A stretch of 64,000 nucleotides of DNA from Candidatus Nitrotoga sp. AM1P (GCF_013168275.1 NZ_AP019547.1:1798001-1862000), one strand, 5' to 3'. Positions 35,810-46,490 are shown, counted from the first letter of the stretch. A program made the numbers and translations. The notes: generated from the letters alone by a model not told the origin.

Positions 35810-35898
35810 CGTTACTCCATTTTTATTTTATTTTTAAATCTGAAAATATAGTTGCCAGAGAGACAGGCAATTTATTAGAAGCTAAAAGATTAACGCGT

Positions 35899-36627
35899 TC
35901 AAGATAGATTTTCCTGCGCAATAATTTGCAAGCCACGCAATACTAAGTTATCCACCCGCACCGACGGCAGCTTGAGATGCAACTGTACCTTAGCCGCTGC
36001 GCCACCGCTTAACAGGCAGCGCACATCCCCACGTATTGTCAACGCCTCAAACTGCAAACGGATAGCGCCAATGGTCGCCTGCATTGAGCCACTGAATATG
36101 GCATCGGCGGTATTGCGCGGAAATTCGCGCCAGACACCCTCGGCCTGTACTAATTGGGCAGCACCTGCGGCCAGGCTGCTTTGCATCATGTCCACACCCG
36201 GCAGGATTAATCCGCCCAAGAATTCGCCCTCGGCAGACAGCGCATCCACAGTCGTTGCTGTACCGCAATTTACCACCAGACAGGATGCGCGCTCTTGATG
36301 CCAAGCTGCAATTAGCGCCGCCCAACGGTCGCTGCCAAGCTGCGCAGGGTGTTCATATAAATTACGCACCCCACATTGCCTTACTTGGGCCACGATGAAT
36401 TCGATGGGACAAGGCCAAGCGGCACAGACTGCGGATAGCAGTTGCGCCATCTTCTCGCCAGCAACATTGGATACGAGGATTCTGTCCGGTGGCGGCAACT
36501 CCAAGAATGCCATGCTCAATGCGGTCGCATGCGTATTTTCAAGCACATTTTGCTGCAACCCCATGCCGCCTTCTACCATGGCCCACTTAATGCGACTATT
36601 GCCAGCATCAATCAGTAACATTTTCAT
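35899..36627 (-). CDS. coaX: Type III pantothenate kinase
   Basis: First step of coenzyme A synthesis: ATP-dependent phosphorylation of pantothenate. The 242-aa ASKHA-fold protein has LLIDAGNSRIKWAMVEG (phosphate 1), the QLGSDRWAALIAAWH block, VNCGTATTVDALSAEGEFLGGLILPG (phosphate 2) and the C-terminal LLSGGAA adenosine motif. It overlaps birA by 4 bp, an association that is very common. Confidence 0.95.
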   Translation of the reverse strand: MKMLLIDAGNSRIKWAMVEGGMGLQQNVLENTHATALSMAFLELPPPDRILVSNVAGEKMAQLLSAVCAAWPCPIEFIVAQVRQCGVRNLYEHPAQLGSDRWAALIAAWHQERASCLVVNCGTATTVDALSAEGEFLGGLILPGVDMMQSSLAAGAAQLVQAEGVWREFPRNTADAIFSGSMQATIGAIRLQFEALTIRGDVRCLLSGGAAAKVQLHLKLPSVRVDNLVLRGLQIIAQENLS

Positions 36628-37658
36628 GATGCACGCAAACCAATCTCTCCCGCATTAAAGACTTGCATTCCGCCCACCGTTTCCAGAATAAGCGCACCAT
36701 TCTCGGTTACGCCTCGTGCGATGCCCATTTCAGTTCTGCCATCCGGCAACAGTAATCGTACCGTCTGGTTGTGCAAAGCGTGATGGCTTTCCCATTCCGC
36801 ACGCAGTGCCGCAAAACTATTACTGGCAAATTCATAAAGTACTGCCTGCAATTCCCGTAAAATTACCGCGAATAAGTAGTTGCGTTCCGGCACATTAATT
36901 CCCGGTATGCCCGCTACCATGCCTTGCAGGCTCGAAACCGGTTGATCAATCTGCGGCAACAATTGTTCAGGCATGGACAGGTTGAGGCCAATGCCAATCA
37001 CTACAGCGCTTGGCCCCAACATATCACCCTGTGCCTCCAGCAGAATACCGGCTAATTTACCCTCGTTACTACCCAGCACGTCATTCGGCCATTTCAGCCG
37101 TGCGCTTGTCATGCCAAGCGCGTGCAACGCACGGATCAACGCCACTCCGACGGCCAAGCTCAAGCCAGACAGCGCCGATAAATCAAGTTCAAAACGCCAC
37201 AACAACGAGAACGTGAGCGCATTGCCCAAGCCGGAATGCCATGACCGCCCCAATCGCCCCCGTCCGCCGCTTTGCAGTTCCACCGCCAGCACATTGCCGC
37301 TGGGTGCGCCCTGCGCTGCGCGCTGCAACAACAGAGTATTGCTGGAGGGCAGGCTATCAAAAATTTCTATCTGGAATTGTCCCGCCTGCTCACCTAAATG
37401 GCGGGCAATAAGCGCAGCATCGAGCCATTGCGGCGGATTGCTCAGGCAATAACCACGACCAGGTACGCTGTATAAAGCCAAGCCATAATCTGCTACCCCA
37501 TGCAAAGCATTGCTCACACTGGCACGCGATATGTCCAATCGCTGCGCCAGCATTTCCCCGGAATGGAATTTCCCGTCCACCAACTGGCGCAACAGGGCGA
37601 AAGTAAGCGGTTTCATCGTGGTGCATGGGTGGGGGGCGCCCATGCTGACAGCTTTCAT
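36624..37658 (-). CDS. birA: Biotin--[acetyl-CoA-carboxylase] ligase / biotin operon repressor
   Basis: Bifunctional BirA: an N-terminal winged helix (LLRQLVDGKFHSGEMLAQRLDISRASVSNAL), a catalytic centre with GRGRLGRSWHS and KWPNDVL, and an SH3-like C-terminal domain (RGVTENGALILETVGGMQVFNAGEIGLR). The upstream ATG gives a 4-bp ATGA overlap with the phospholipase gene. A second ATG 14 codons on (MKPLTFALLRQL) matches the usual family start and may be the real one. It activates biotin to biotinyl-AMP and attaches it to the carboxyl carrier protein. Confidence 0.92.
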   Translation of the reverse strand: MKAVSMGAPHPCTTMKPLTFALLRQLVDGKFHSGEMLAQRLDISRASVSNALHGVADYGLALYSVPGRGYCLSNPPQWLDAALIARHLGEQAGQFQIEIFDSLPSSNTLLLQRAAQGAPSGNVLAVELQSGGRGRLGRSWHSGLGNALTFSLLWRFELDLSALSGLSLAVGVALIRALHALGMTSARLKWPNDVLGSNEGKLAGILLEAQGDMLGPSAVVIGIGLNLSMPEQLLPQIDQPVSSLQGMVAGIPGINVPERNYLFAVILRELQAVLYEFASNSFAALRAEWESHHALHNQTVRLLLPDGRTEMGIARGVTENGALILETVGGMQVFNAGEIGLRAS

Positions 37659-38824
37659 TGTGGCAAGCTTTCTGCTGTTTTTTCGTGCTTATTTATAAAA
37701 GCCAGGATTTCTTGCTTCTGTTTCAGTGCATCCTGATACCCCAGCTCGATCATCGCCCGACAAAAATTCTTTTCAAACAATAAGTAACTCATCAGATTTG
37801 CCCCGCTACGGCGCATCGCGCCTATCCCGCGCAACAGAAAACGGATAGTCCATGGCAAGTGCATGGCATAACGCTGAGCAATTTGCTCAATAGCCTGGCT
37901 AGGCTTAATCACCAGAACATCGACATGACGCCAATTTATTTGCTGCTGAACATCTTCCGACAACATTCCAATGGAATGATTGATGCGCTGCACCCGCTCC
38001 AGATCCACCTCCAAACTATCCAGGAAAATGCTATCCATAACATGGCCGCCAATCTGCGCTAGCGAAGGATAATCACATTGATTGCTGCGATCAGGTTGTT
38101 CCTCCTCGCTATGGCCTAAGCCGATGACTAGCACGCGAGTCGCACCCAGATGTAGCGCAGAGCTGATCGGTGCGATCTGGCGCATCGAGCCATCGCCAAA
38201 ATATTCACGATTGATGAGTACCGCTGGAAAGATAAACGGAATGGCTGAAGAAGCCAATAAATGTTTGGGTTCGATCTTGGTTGGAATACCTAGACGATGC
38301 GCTCGATTCCAGGGCAGAATGTCCTCCACTCCCTGGTAAAAAGTCACGGAGCACCCCGAACCATAGCCCGAGGCAGTAATACTCAGTGCGTCAAGATGGC
38401 CTGCATCAATATTCTCCTGGATTTTTTCATACGGCAGCGTTGCTTCCAGCATCGTTACCATCGGCGCATTATCAAGCAGCGACACATGGTTCAACTTATT
38501 GATACCCATACTGCTCAAGATCAGCCCTGCAAACCAGCGCGAACTATTCTTTAAAACACTTATCGGATCGGTTCGATAAACATGATCAACGTGGGAATTT
38601 TTCCAGATATTAAGGAGGTATTTCACGCTTTTGCGAAAGGACAGGGCATTTACTGCAAGCGTAACCGCATTAAGCGAACCTGAGGAGGTTCCGCAGATAA
38701 TAGGGAAGGGATTATGTGCATGACGCGGCAGAAACTCGGCGATGGCCTTCAGCACGCCCACTTGATAGGCAACGCGCGCGCCCCCTCCCGTCAGAATCAA
38801 GCCAAGCTTATCTGGCGCACTCAT
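37655..38824 (-). CDS. Patatin-like phospholipase
   Basis: Predicted lipid acyl hydrolase of 389 aa. It has the oxyanion-hole motif GGGARVAYQVGVL, the nucleophile elbow GTSSGSLNAV and the dyad aspartate motif as DGS (YFGDGSMRQIAP). The C-terminal half is typical of the bacterial RssA-related group and contains a hydrophobic membrane-contact stretch. It sits between a small protein gene and birA. The substrate is not evident. Confidence 0.87.
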   Translation of the reverse strand: MSAPDKLGLILTGGGARVAYQVGVLKAIAEFLPRHAHNPFPIICGTSSGSLNAVTLAVNALSFRKSVKYLLNIWKNSHVDHVYRTDPISVLKNSSRWFAGLILSSMGINKLNHVSLLDNAPMVTMLEATLPYEKIQENIDAGHLDALSITASGYGSGCSVTFYQGVEDILPWNRAHRLGIPTKIEPKHLLASSAIPFIFPAVLINREYFGDGSMRQIAPISSALHLGATRVLVIGLGHSEEEQPDRSNQCDYPSLAQIGGHVMDSIFLDSLEVDLERVQRINHSIGMLSEDVQQQINWRHVDVLVIKPSQAIEQIAQRYAMHLPWTIRFLLRGIGAMRRSGANLMSYLLFEKNFCRAMIELGYQDALKQKQEILAFINKHEKTAESLPQ

Positions 38825-38845
38825 CTGACCGTCCCCATCAAGCGT

Positions 38846-39103
38846 TTACAAATCGCCGGGTCCAACCTCAGCATGCACAGTTTCCAGCGCATCTTTCAGT
38901 GTTTCCTCGGACAGATCATTTACACACTTGGATAACATCGCCGCCGCTTCTGCCGCCTCCGGCGGCAGGTTGCGACCATCGGTATTGGCCACCAGTACAG
39001 CGGCAGCTCCCACCACTTTCAGTAAGCCGGTACGCTCATTCATCAGAATTTCCAACTCTTCGCGCAGCATGGCTGCTTCCTGTGTATTTAATTTGTCCGA
39101 CAT
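38846..39103 (-). CDS. Small helical protein of unknown function
   Basis: I do not recognise a named family. The 85-aa protein is mostly helical and acidic: an N-terminal helix (TQEAAMLREELEILMNERTGLLKVVGAAAVLVANTDG) and two helices near the C-terminus. No signal peptide or membrane segment is certain. A perfect AAGGAGGT box stands 6 nt before the ATG, so it is well translated. It overlaps the maeB end by 16 bp. Confidence 0.75.
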   Translation of the reverse strand: MSDKLNTQEAAMLREELEILMNERTGLLKVVGAAAVLVANTDGRNLPPEAAEAAAMLSKCVNDLSEETLKDALETVHAEVGPGDL

Positions 39104-41403
39104 ATAACCTCCTTACAATGAGTTTCAACCCCCGTTACCGCCAGCGCACTCATATTTACGATACTACGCACTGTGGCATTGGGAGTCAGGATATGAATGG
39201 ACCTCGCCGCACCAAGCAAAATCGGTCCTATGGTGATACCGTCGCCCGCAAGCATTTTTAGAAGACCAAAAGAAATATTCGCCGCGTCCAGATTCGGCAT
39301 GATGAGCAAATTTGCCACTCCTTTCAAGCGTGAGTTGGGAAAAATCTGCATCCGCAGCTTTTCCGAAATGGCAGCTTCGCCGTGCATCTCACCCTCTACT
39401 TCCAGCTCCGGTGCCATTTGCTCCAGCAATTCGCGCGCCCGACTCATCTTGTGCGCGGACACGTCATCAAAACTACCGAAACTGGAATGTGACAGCAGTG
39501 CAACTTTGGGAACGATACCGAAACTGCGTACCTCATCTGCCGCCAGTAGCGTCATTTCCGCCACTTGTTCAGCGCTGGGGTCGAGATTGATCTGCGTGTC
39601 GCAGATGAACAATGTATGGTTGGGTAACAGTAAAATATTCATCGCGGCGAACACGCTGACACCCGGCCGCAGGCCGATCACATTGCTGACATGACACAGG
39701 TGGTTACGGGATTGAGATAAGGTTCCGCACAGCATGGCATCTGCATCCCCCATGTGTATCAGCATGGTACCTATCAACGTATTGTGACGACGTATCTCGC
39801 GCTTGGCGTCGTCAGGGGATACGCCTGTGCGTTGCATCAAACGATGATACTCCGTCCAATAGGCACGGAAGCGCGGGTCGTTTTCCGGATTTACCAGTTC
39901 GAAATGTTCTCCTGCGCAGATGCGAAGGCCGAGCTTTTGAATCCGCTGTTCCACTACTGACGGACGGCCAATAAGGATGGGTTTGGCCAAGCCTTCGTCC
40001 AGTACCATTTGTACCGCATGCAGTACGCGTTCATCCTCACCTTCAGCATAAACGAGGCGCTTTGGATTTTTTTTTGCCAAATCAAATACCGGCTTCATCA
40101 ACAGCCCAGACTGATAAACAAAAAGCGAAAGATGCTCACGGTAGGCCGCCATATCGACCAATGGCCGTTGCGCTACTCCGCTATTCATGGCTGCTTGGGC
40201 AACTGCTGCAGCGATTTTTATAATCAGGCGTGGATCGAACGGCTTGGGAATCAGATATTCCGCACCAAATGTCAGGCTTTCCTCGCCATACACCGACGCT
40301 ACCGCAGCGGACTGCTCGGCCTGTGCCAGTTCAGCGATGGCAAACACGGCGGCATGCTTCATTTCTTCATTAATGGTGGTGGCGCCAACATCCAACGCGC
40401 CACGGAAAATATAGGGGAAGCACAGTGCATTGTTGACTTGATTAGGATAGTCCGAACGTCCGGTGGCCAGAATGGCATCCGGCCGCACCGCCTTCGCCAG
40501 CTCTGGCCAAATTTCCGGCGTGGGGTTAGCCAGTGCGAAAACCAGAGGATTGGGGGCCATCTGTTCCACCATCTCCGGTTTGAGTACTCCGCCTGCAGAT
40601 AAACCCAGAAACACATCGGCATCAGAGATCACTTCAGCCAAGGTACGCGCAGCAATGTCCACTGCATAACGAGTTTTGTGCTCATCCATCTCCTCGATGC
40701 GCCCCCGGAACACGACCCCCTTGATATCGGTGACGATAATGTTCTCTCTACGCACGCCTAAACTCACCAGCATATCCAGGCAGGCCAGAGCCGCAGCGCC
40801 CGCACCGGATGCCACCAGCTTGATTTGATCAATTTGCTTGCCGACTACTTTAAGTCCATTCAGCAAGGCTGCGCCGACGATGATGGCAGTGCCATGCTGG
40901 TCGTCGTGGAACACCGGGATTTTCATGCGTTCGCGCAAGCGTCGCTCAATGTAGAAACATTCCGGTGCCTTGATATCTTCCAGATTAATGCCACCGAAGG
41001 TCGGCTCCAGCGCGACAATGATGTCCACCAGCTTGTCTGGGTCGCGCTCGTTAATCTCCAGGTCAAACACATCGATACCGGCGAATTTCTTGAACAGCAT
41101 GCCCTTACCTTCCATCACCGGCTTGGCTGCCAGCGGGCCGATTGCGCCCAGTCCCAGCACCGCTGTGCCGTTGGTAATCACCGCCACCAGATTACCGCGC
41201 GCGGTAAGATTGTGCGCCTCATTAACATCCGCCACGATGGCTTCACATGCCGCTGCCACACCGGGCGAATAGGCCAGCGCCAAGTCACGCTGGGTTAACA
41301 GGGGCTTGCTCGGCACAACGGAAATTTTGCCCGGTTTGGGCAGGCGATGATATTGCAGTGCGGCTGCCCGCAATGTCTCATCAAGAGTGTTATCAGTAAC
41401 CAT
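39088..41403 (-). CDS. maeB: NADP-dependent malic enzyme (MaeB type)
   Basis: Oxidative decarboxylation of malate to pyruvate. The 771-aa protein has the malic enzyme part (about 1-430: [80 protein letters not shown]) followed by a C-terminal phosphotransacetylase-like domain (about 440-771: [32 protein letters not shown]). Its length is normal for the fused MaeB class, where the PTA-like domain is thought to be regulatory. Confidence 0.95.
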   Translation of the reverse strand: MVTDNTLDETLRAAALQYHRLPKPGKISVVPSKPLLTQRDLALAYSPGVAAACEAIVADVNEAHNLTARGNLVAVITNGTAVLGLGAIGPLAAKPVMEGKGMLFKKFAGIDVFDLEINERDPDKLVDIIVALEPTFGGINLEDIKAPECFYIERRLRERMKIPVFHDDQHGTAIIVGAALLNGLKVVGKQIDQIKLVASGAGAAALACLDMLVSLGVRRENIIVTDIKGVVFRGRIEEMDEHKTRYAVDIAARTLAEVISDADVFLGLSAGGVLKPEMVEQMAPNPLVFALANPTPEIWPELAKAVRPDAILATGRSDYPNQVNNALCFPYIFRGALDVGATTINEEMKHAAVFAIAELAQAEQSAAVASVYGEESLTFGAEYLIPKPFDPRLIIKIAAAVAQAAMNSGVAQRPLVDMAAYREHLSLFVYQSGLLMKPVFDLAKKNPKRLVYAEGEDERVLHAVQMVLDEGLAKPILIGRPSVVEQRIQKLGLRICAGEHFELVNPENDPRFRAYWTEYHRLMQRTGVSPDDAKREIRRHNTLIGTMLIHMGDADAMLCGTLSQSRNHLCHVSNVIGLRPGVSVFAAMNILLLPNHTLFICDTQINLDPSAEQVAEMTLLAADEVRSFGIVPKVALLSHSSFGSFDDVSAHKMSRARELLEQMAPELEVEGEMHGEAAISEKLRMQIFPNSRLKGVANLLIMPNLDAANISFGLLKMLAGDGITIGPILLGAARSIHILTPNATVRSIVNMSALAVTGVETHCKEVICRTN

Positions 41404-41488
41404 AATGGGGCGGATTATACCTGACAGCCTATCCTGCCCGGATTCCCTTTGGCAGGGCAGAAACTAAAGAGCAAAAAATTTGGCAGAG

Positions 41489-44400
41489 CTACATCTGCTC
41501 CCACAATTTTTCCAGTCGCTTCACCGACACAATCACGGGCGTCTTCAATTCCTGCGCAAACAACGACACGCGCAATTCCTGCAATAGCCAACCAAACTCT
41601 TCTATCCGCAAATCAATACTGCCTTGCTGCGCAATTACTTTGCGTTGCCAAGTCTGCTGCAAGGATTGCATTTGCGTGTATTGACGCGCATCCCGTGCCG
41701 CATCGACGCGCAGTTTTTCCAGCCGCACATTGATCGCTTTTAGATAGCGCGGCAGGTGCTGTAAACGCTCGTAAGGAATACGTGCGATAAACTCTTTCTG
41801 CAACAGCCATTCGTACTGCGCACGCATATCCTGGACGGTTTGCCCGTTTGATTTGGCAGCTTGTATTTTTTTGTGTACGAGTTGATATTCGGTCAGAATT
41901 GTGCCGATCAGCCGCGTGATTTCTTGTGCCACCAACGTCAAACGGCTCTTGGCTTCCTTGCAACGCGCAGTGAATTCGGTTTCATTTGTTGGCCAGGGCT
42001 CATTCATACAACAACGATCAAAGGTGACCGCCAAAATCTGGCGGCGCAAATCCTGGATGCTGCCGAAGGACAAAAACTGCATTGCCATTGCTTGCAAGCC
42101 AAGATTTTTTTCCAGAAATTTAACCTGATCCTTGAGCGCCAGCATAAATAAGCGCCGTAACCCGGCACGATGGGCGCTCAGCGCTTCATCGCGAGTATCG
42201 AATGTTCGTAAAGATACCGCATCGTCTTCATCCACTAGTGCGTTGAATAGCGTCACAACTTGTCCGGCGCGCTGTATTTCTGAAGTTTCCTTAAAGTCAC
42301 CCATACTCCAATCGGTAAAGCGCACCCGCTTTTGTTCTGCGGCTGCACCCTTTGCAGCAGACGGCGCAAGCTTGGGTGCAAGCTCGGCACGCAACTGAAT
42401 GAAATTGCGCGAAACTCCCAACTGTCTGCCATGCTCGTCTACTACATAAAAATTCATGAGCAGGTGAGCCGGCAATTGCTCTAACCGAAATGCATCCAGT
42501 AGTACTTCCAATTGCTTCTGTTCGCGAATATAGCGTGCCAATGCCTGCAGCAATGGCGTATCCGAGGGCGGCACCTCTCGACAAAACAAGGCCGCGAACT
42601 CCGGCACCGGCACCATATGGCGGCGCAGCTTCTGCGGCAAAGTTTTGATCAATTGCGTCACTTTTTCTGTCAACAGGCCGGGCACCAAATACTCGCAACG
42701 CGGAGCGGAAACCTGGTTAATCAGAGCCCGCGGCACGGTGAGATTCACACCATCGTCGCTCTTGCCCGGCACAAAATGATAAGCCAGTGCATAGTTAATA
42801 TTGTTCATCACCAGTTGCGGTGGGAATTGATCGGTGGTGATGCCTGCTGCCTCGTGGCGCATCAGGTCGTCACGTTGGAGATATAGCAGGCGCGGACTGG
42901 CGCGTTCCGCCTCCTTGCGCCATGTCTCGAATGCCGCGCCATTGTAAATGTGCGGTGGGATGATGCTATCGTAAAAGGCAAAGATCAATTCGTCATCTAC
43001 CAGCACATCCGGTCGGCGCGCCTTATGCTCCAAGGCCTCAATGTCCCGGATTAACTGCTGGTTGTGCGAGAAGAAGGGCGCTAGTGTATGAAATTCGCCC
43101 GCCACTAATGCCTGACGAATAAACACCGCGCGTGATTCCGCCACGTTCATTGGGCCGTAATGCACGCGCTTTTTCGGGTTGATAATCAGGCCATACAAGG
43201 TGCTGCGCTCGAATGCCACTACCTGTGCTGCCTTCTTCTCCCAGTGCGGATCAAAATAGTGGCGCTTGATCAAATGCGCACCCACTTCCTCCAGCCATTC
43301 CGGTTCGATGCGCGCCACACAACGAGCATACAATTTCGTCGTCTCGGTTAGTTCAGCTGCCACGACCCATTTTGGACTTTTTTTCGCAAGCACCGAATTC
43401 GGCACGATAAAAAATTTTATTTCGCGCGCGCCCTGATAATGCGCTTCGCGGTCCACGCTCTTGCAGCCGATATTACCCAGCAGACCCGTTAACAGAGCTT
43501 TGTGGATTTCCTCATAGCTGGCGGGAATTTCATTCAGCCGCATGCCCATCTCGGCAACCTGCGCGTGTAACAGCTGATACAGCTCATGCCATTCGCGCAG
43601 ACGTAGAGGCGATAAGAATTTCTCGCGGCATTCATTTGCCCACAGACGCTTGGATTTTTTATGCTTCACTGCCTCTTGAAACCATGCCCACAAATTGACA
43701 TAGGTCAGGAAATCCGAGCGCTCATCATTAAAACGCTGATGCGCGTCATCCGCCGCTTTGCGCCACTCCGACGGACGATCACGCGGATCCTGCAACGATA
43801 GTGCGCTGGCGATAATGAGAATTTCCTGCAAGCAGTGATACTGCCTTCCCGCCAGCAGCAAGCGAGCGATTTTTGGGTCAAGCGGCAGCTTTGCCAGCTC
43901 GCATCCCAACGGCGTCAGCTGCCGCTCTTCATTTATTGCATTCAATTGCGCCAGCAACTGGTAGCCATCGGCAATTGAACGCGATCCGGGCGGCTCGATG
44001 AAGGGGAATTGTTCGACTTCGCCCAGTCCCAGCGCACTCATACGCAAAATTACGGTTGCCAATGACACACGGAAAATTTCCGCATCGGAATATTCTGTGC
44101 GCGCCAGGAAATCCGGCTCGTCATACAAACGCACGCATATCCCGCTCATCACCCGCCCACAACGCCCGGCGCGCTGGTTGGCGGCGGCACGCGCGATTTT
44201 TTCCACGCGCAATTGTTCGACTTTTTGCCGTATGCTGTAACGATTGATGCGAGCCAGCCCGCCGTCGATCACATATCCGATATTCGGGACGGTTAAGGAA
44301 GTCTCTGCAACATTGGTGGCGAGCACGACACGGCGCGTGCCGGAAGTTTTGAATACGCGGTCCTGCTCAGCCGCCGACAAGCGCGAGAACAGCGGCAAGA

Positions 44401-45229
44401 TTTCCACGCCAATGGGATGATGCTTGCGCAAAGCTTCCGCAGTGTCACGGATTTCGCGCTCGCCCGGCAGGAATACCAAAATGTCGCCGCGTAAGCCATC
44501 CACTGCCAGTTCGTCCAGCGCGACACATACCGCCTGTGGAATATCCTGCATTTCGCCTTCGGCATTCTCCTGCAACGGACGGTAACGCACCTCCACCGGA
44601 TAACTGCGGCCACTGACCAGCATGATCGGCGCACCGCTGAAATGTTTAGCGAAGCGCTCTGCATCCAGCGTAGCCGAAGTAATAATGAGCTTGAGATCTG
44701 GGCGGCGTGGCAATAGCTGCTTGAAGTAACCCAACAGAAAATCGATATTCAGGCTGCGCTCATGCGCCTCATCGATAATGATGGTGTCGTATTTTTTTAG
44801 CAGCCGATCGCTCTGGATTTCCGCCAGCAAAATGCCATCGGTCATCAGCTTGATGCAGGTATCCGGCGATACCTTGTCATTAAAGCGAATCTTGTAGCCG
44901 ACCAGGCCACCCAACTCTGTTTTCAGTTCAACCGCGATGCGCGTTGCCACAGAGCGCGCCGCGACACGGCGTGGCTGAGTGTGGGCAATGACGCCTTGCA
45001 CACCCCGGCCCAGACTCAAACAGATTTTAGGTAACTGGGTAGTTTTACCAGAACCAGTCTCACCACACACGATGATCACCTGATTGGTAACGATGGCTTG
45101 CGCTAATTCTTCGCGCCGCAATACTACCGGCAGGTCAAGCGGAAATTCGATTGGAGCAAGCAATTCAATACGTGCTGCGCGACGAGCTTGAAGAGATCCA
45201 GCGTGAATGGGGTGAGGTGGGCGGTCAGT
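41489..45229 (-). CDS. hrpA: ATP-dependent RNA helicase HrpA
   Basis: DEAH-box helicase of about 1246 aa from the ATG at 45229 (MTDRPPHPIHAGSLQ). A frame starting 18 codons upstream translates sequence that includes a TACAAT promoter-like box, so I reject it. Motifs are GETGSGKTTQ, TQPRRVAARSVA, DEAHERS, SATLDAERF, TNVAETSLTVP and QRAGRCGR. HA2 and OB-fold regions follow, then the long C-terminal DUF3418 domain of the HrpA class. Family members act in ribosome rescue and mRNA turnover. Confidence 0.94.
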   Translation of the reverse strand, partial: TDRPPHPIHAGSLQARRAARIELLAPIEFPLDLPVVLRREELAQAIVTNQVIIVCGETGSGKTTQLPKICLSLGRGVQGVIAHTQPRRVAARSVATRIAVELKTELGGLVGYKIRFNDKVSPDTCIKLMTDGILLAEIQSDRLLKKYDTIIIDEAHERSLNIDFLLGYFKQLLPRRPDLKLIITSATLDAERFAKHFSGAPIMLVSGRSYPVEVRYRPLQENAEGEMQDIPQAVCVALDELAVDGLRGDILVFLPGEREIRDTAEALRKHHPIGVEILPLFSRLSAAEQDRVFKTSGTRRVVLATNVAETSLTVPNIGYVIDGGLARINRYSIRQKVEQLRVEKIARAAANQRAGRCGRVMSGICVRLYDEPDFLARTEYSDAEIFRVSLATVILRMSALGLGEVEQFPFIEPPGSRSIADGYQLLAQLNAINEERQLTPLGCELAKLPLDPKIARLLLAGRQYHCLQEILIIASALSLQDPRDRPSEWRKAADDAHQRFNDERSDFLTYVNLWAWFQEAVKHKKSKRLWANECREKFLSPLRLREWHELYQLLHAQVAEMGMRLNEIPASYEEIHKALLTGLLGNIGCKSVDREAHYQGAREIKFFIVPNSVLAKKSPKWVVAAELTETTKLYARCVARIEPEWLEEVGAHLIKRHYFDPHWEKKAAQVVAFERSTLYGLIINPKKRVHYGPMNVAESRAVFIRQALVAGEFHTLAPFFSHNQQLIRDIEALEHKARRPDVLVDDELIFAFYDSIIPPHIYNGAAFETWRKEAERASPRLLYLQRDDLMRHEAAGITTDQFPPQLVMNNINYALAYHFVPGKSDDGVNLTVPRALINQVSAPRCEYLVPGLLTEKVTQLIKTLPQKLRRHMVPVPEFAALFCREVPPSDTPLLQALARYIREQKQLEVLLDAFRLEQLPAHLLMNFYVVDEHGRQLGVSRNFIQLRAELAPKLAPSAAKGAAAEQKRVRFTDWSMGDFKETSEIQRAGQVVTLFNALVDEDDAVSLRTFDTRDEALSAHRAGLRRLFMLALKDQVKFLEKNLGLQAMAMQFLSFGSIQDLRRQILAVTFDRCCMNEPWPTNETEFTARCKEAKSRLTLVAQEITRLIGTILTEYQLVHKKIQAAKSNGQTVQDMRAQYEWLLQKEFIARIPYERLQHLPRYLKAINVRLEKLRVDAARDARQYTQMQSLQQTWQRKVIAQQGSIDLRIEEFGWLLQELRVSLFAQELKTPVIVSVKRLEKLWEQM

Positions 45230-45321
45230 CATTGCGCACGATTGTACCTGAAACCGGTAGGTGAAGAAAAACAGGGAGACCAAGACGCAGTATGGTTGGA
45301 GGATGGTTTATTAGACTAGTT

Positions 45322-45371
45322 CCGGTCTGGTTGCATGTGCCTTCCGATGTATTGGCACGCCGGTAATGCAT
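45322..45371 (-). pseudogene. 5' fragment of a REP-associated (RAYT) transposase
   Basis: The minus strand reads MHYRRANTSEGTC and then loses similarity. The two larger copies at 47.7 and 50.5 kb start MRYRCADTAGGRCFFT and MRYRRADATGGTYFFT. The upstream DNA with GATGAACACATG also matches theirs. Only about 16 codons remain. Confidence 0.7.
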
Positions 45372-45390
45372 GTGTTCATCCCCCTGTGAT

Positions 45391-45417
45391 GTTGGGCTTC
45401 ATTTCATTCGGTCCAAC
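45391..45417 (+). repeat. REP palindrome, imperfect copy
   Basis: GTTGGGCT, a loop TCATTTCATTC and GGTCCAAC. The second arm has a mismatch. It lies just upstream of the RAYT 5' fragment, as in the larger copies. Confidence 0.7.
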
Positions 45418-45546
45418 CTACTGAGCTTTCCGTTTGAGGCGGTCAAGGTTGAGTTTTTGCTAGAGGCAGAGTAGCGCTTCGGCAAGATACGCCGAACTCT
45501 TCAATCGAGAGGACGTAACCCGGCTTGCCGGGGCACGTCCTTTCAT

Positions 45547-45709
45547 GCTATCCACTGCACTAGTCGCCCATCAAGGCCGGGTTCTCGCGGCGTCTGGCAA
45601 AAAATGAGTATTTGTATCAGCCGCCAAGCCAAGCGTGAGCGTAGCATCTGGCAGCGGCGGATTGTGGGTTAAGAAAATTGTTGATGGAGTAGTTGATGAT
45701 GAGCGGTGA
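45547..45709 (+). pseudogene. Internally deleted RAYT transposase fragment (plus strand)
   Basis: The plus strand reads YPLH-stop-SPIKAGFSRRLAK, then after a frameshift SRQAKRERSIWQRR, and ends VDGVVDDER-stop. This tracks the larger copies (DYPLRWSLIKAGFSRRLAK, SRQAKRERGIWQRRY, DGVDGYGER-stop) with about 45 codons missing near the end. It is an independent, oppositely oriented copy. Confidence 0.75.
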
Positions 45710-45712
45710 GAT

Positions 45713-45739
45713 GTTGGGCTTCATTTCATTCAGCCCAAC
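45713..45739 (+). repeat. REP palindrome
   Basis: GTTGGGCT and AGCCCAAC are perfect 8-bp arms around TCATTTCATTC. It lies directly after the RAYT fragment stop. Confidence 0.8.
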
Positions 45740-46129
45740 CGGGCTACACTAGCTGTTTTAGTTCCGGCAATATGGCATTCGGAGTATAAATTTTGGTAAT
45801 TAACATAACTTAATCAAAAATAAGGAATTTGCTTATTTTTATAATTTTAGTATTACTTTATTATGTCTCACAAGCTGCTAGATGTGAATGCTGCAGTGTT
45901 TTGCACGCAGCTTATTGCGCACTTGGTCTAGTAGTTTTGGAGGATATGCAGTGGTGCTTTTATCCGGCGAATTAGGGTGTGCCATAATTTCTATATTAAA
46001 TAAATACAAGGCACTACATGATGTAGTTTTGAATTATACACCTCGAAGGTGCATTTGATGGCATTTTTTAGGGTGTCTACTATTCGTTATGCCCCGTTTA
46101 TCAACCCGCAGTGAACAAGGAGAGCCACG

Positions 46130-46468
46130 ATGCTTCATTTCCGTATACATGCCATAGCCATCCTCGCAACCGCCACCTTTGCCGTGTCTGCATATGCAGC
46201 GCCATCATGGGTTGAGTCTTCGAGTAAGTCTTGTGCTGACTCGTGTCAGAGCAAAGACCTATTCGCGGTAAAGAGCGGTACGTATCAAAACAGCAGCAGT
46301 TTTTTCGTATGCGCCACAAGTAAGAACGGTGAAGGCTTCCGCCCAGGGTTCAATTTGGTTCCCACTTGGGCCACATCTTGCACAGTCGGGCATGGAGGGA
46401 AAGAACACCTTGAGAGCAGTTACTACTGCCTGTGTAATGACAAAAACGTTCCTCCGCCCGGCAAGTAA
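46130..46468 (+). CDS. Secreted cysteine-containing protein, probable gene cassette
   Basis: Unrecognised 112-aa protein. It has a clear signal peptide (MLHFRIHAIAILATATFAVSAYA), cleaved before APSW. The mature part has six cysteines (CADSC, FVC, TSC, YYCLC), which suggests disulfides made by DsbA in the periplasm or outside. A strong AAGGAG box precedes the ATG by 10 nt. The stop is followed 22 bp later by an attC-like site in the orientation expected for a gene cassette. Confidence 0.65.
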   Translation: MLHFRIHAIAILATATFAVSAYAAPSWVESSSKSCADSCQSKDLFAVKSGTYQNSSSFFVCATSKNGEGFRPGFNLVPTWATSCTVGHGGKEHLESSYYCLCNDKNVPPPGK

Positions 46469-46490
46469 TTGCCACACATTCGTAGCGTAG

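Larger units (their letters stand above)
45284..46129. other. Gene-free spacer with RAYT fragments and REP palindromes
   Basis: No intact gene is present. Two fragments of REP-associated transposase and two REP palindromes are listed separately. From about 45760 to 46100 the sequence is AT-rich and holds nothing I can assign. Confidence 0.6.

Noticed and set aside
46084..46096. GTTATGC before the secreted cassette protein as an upstream attC or attI core
   Set aside because: It does not fit GTTRRRY and there is no pairing partner upstream, so the left cassette border remains undefined.
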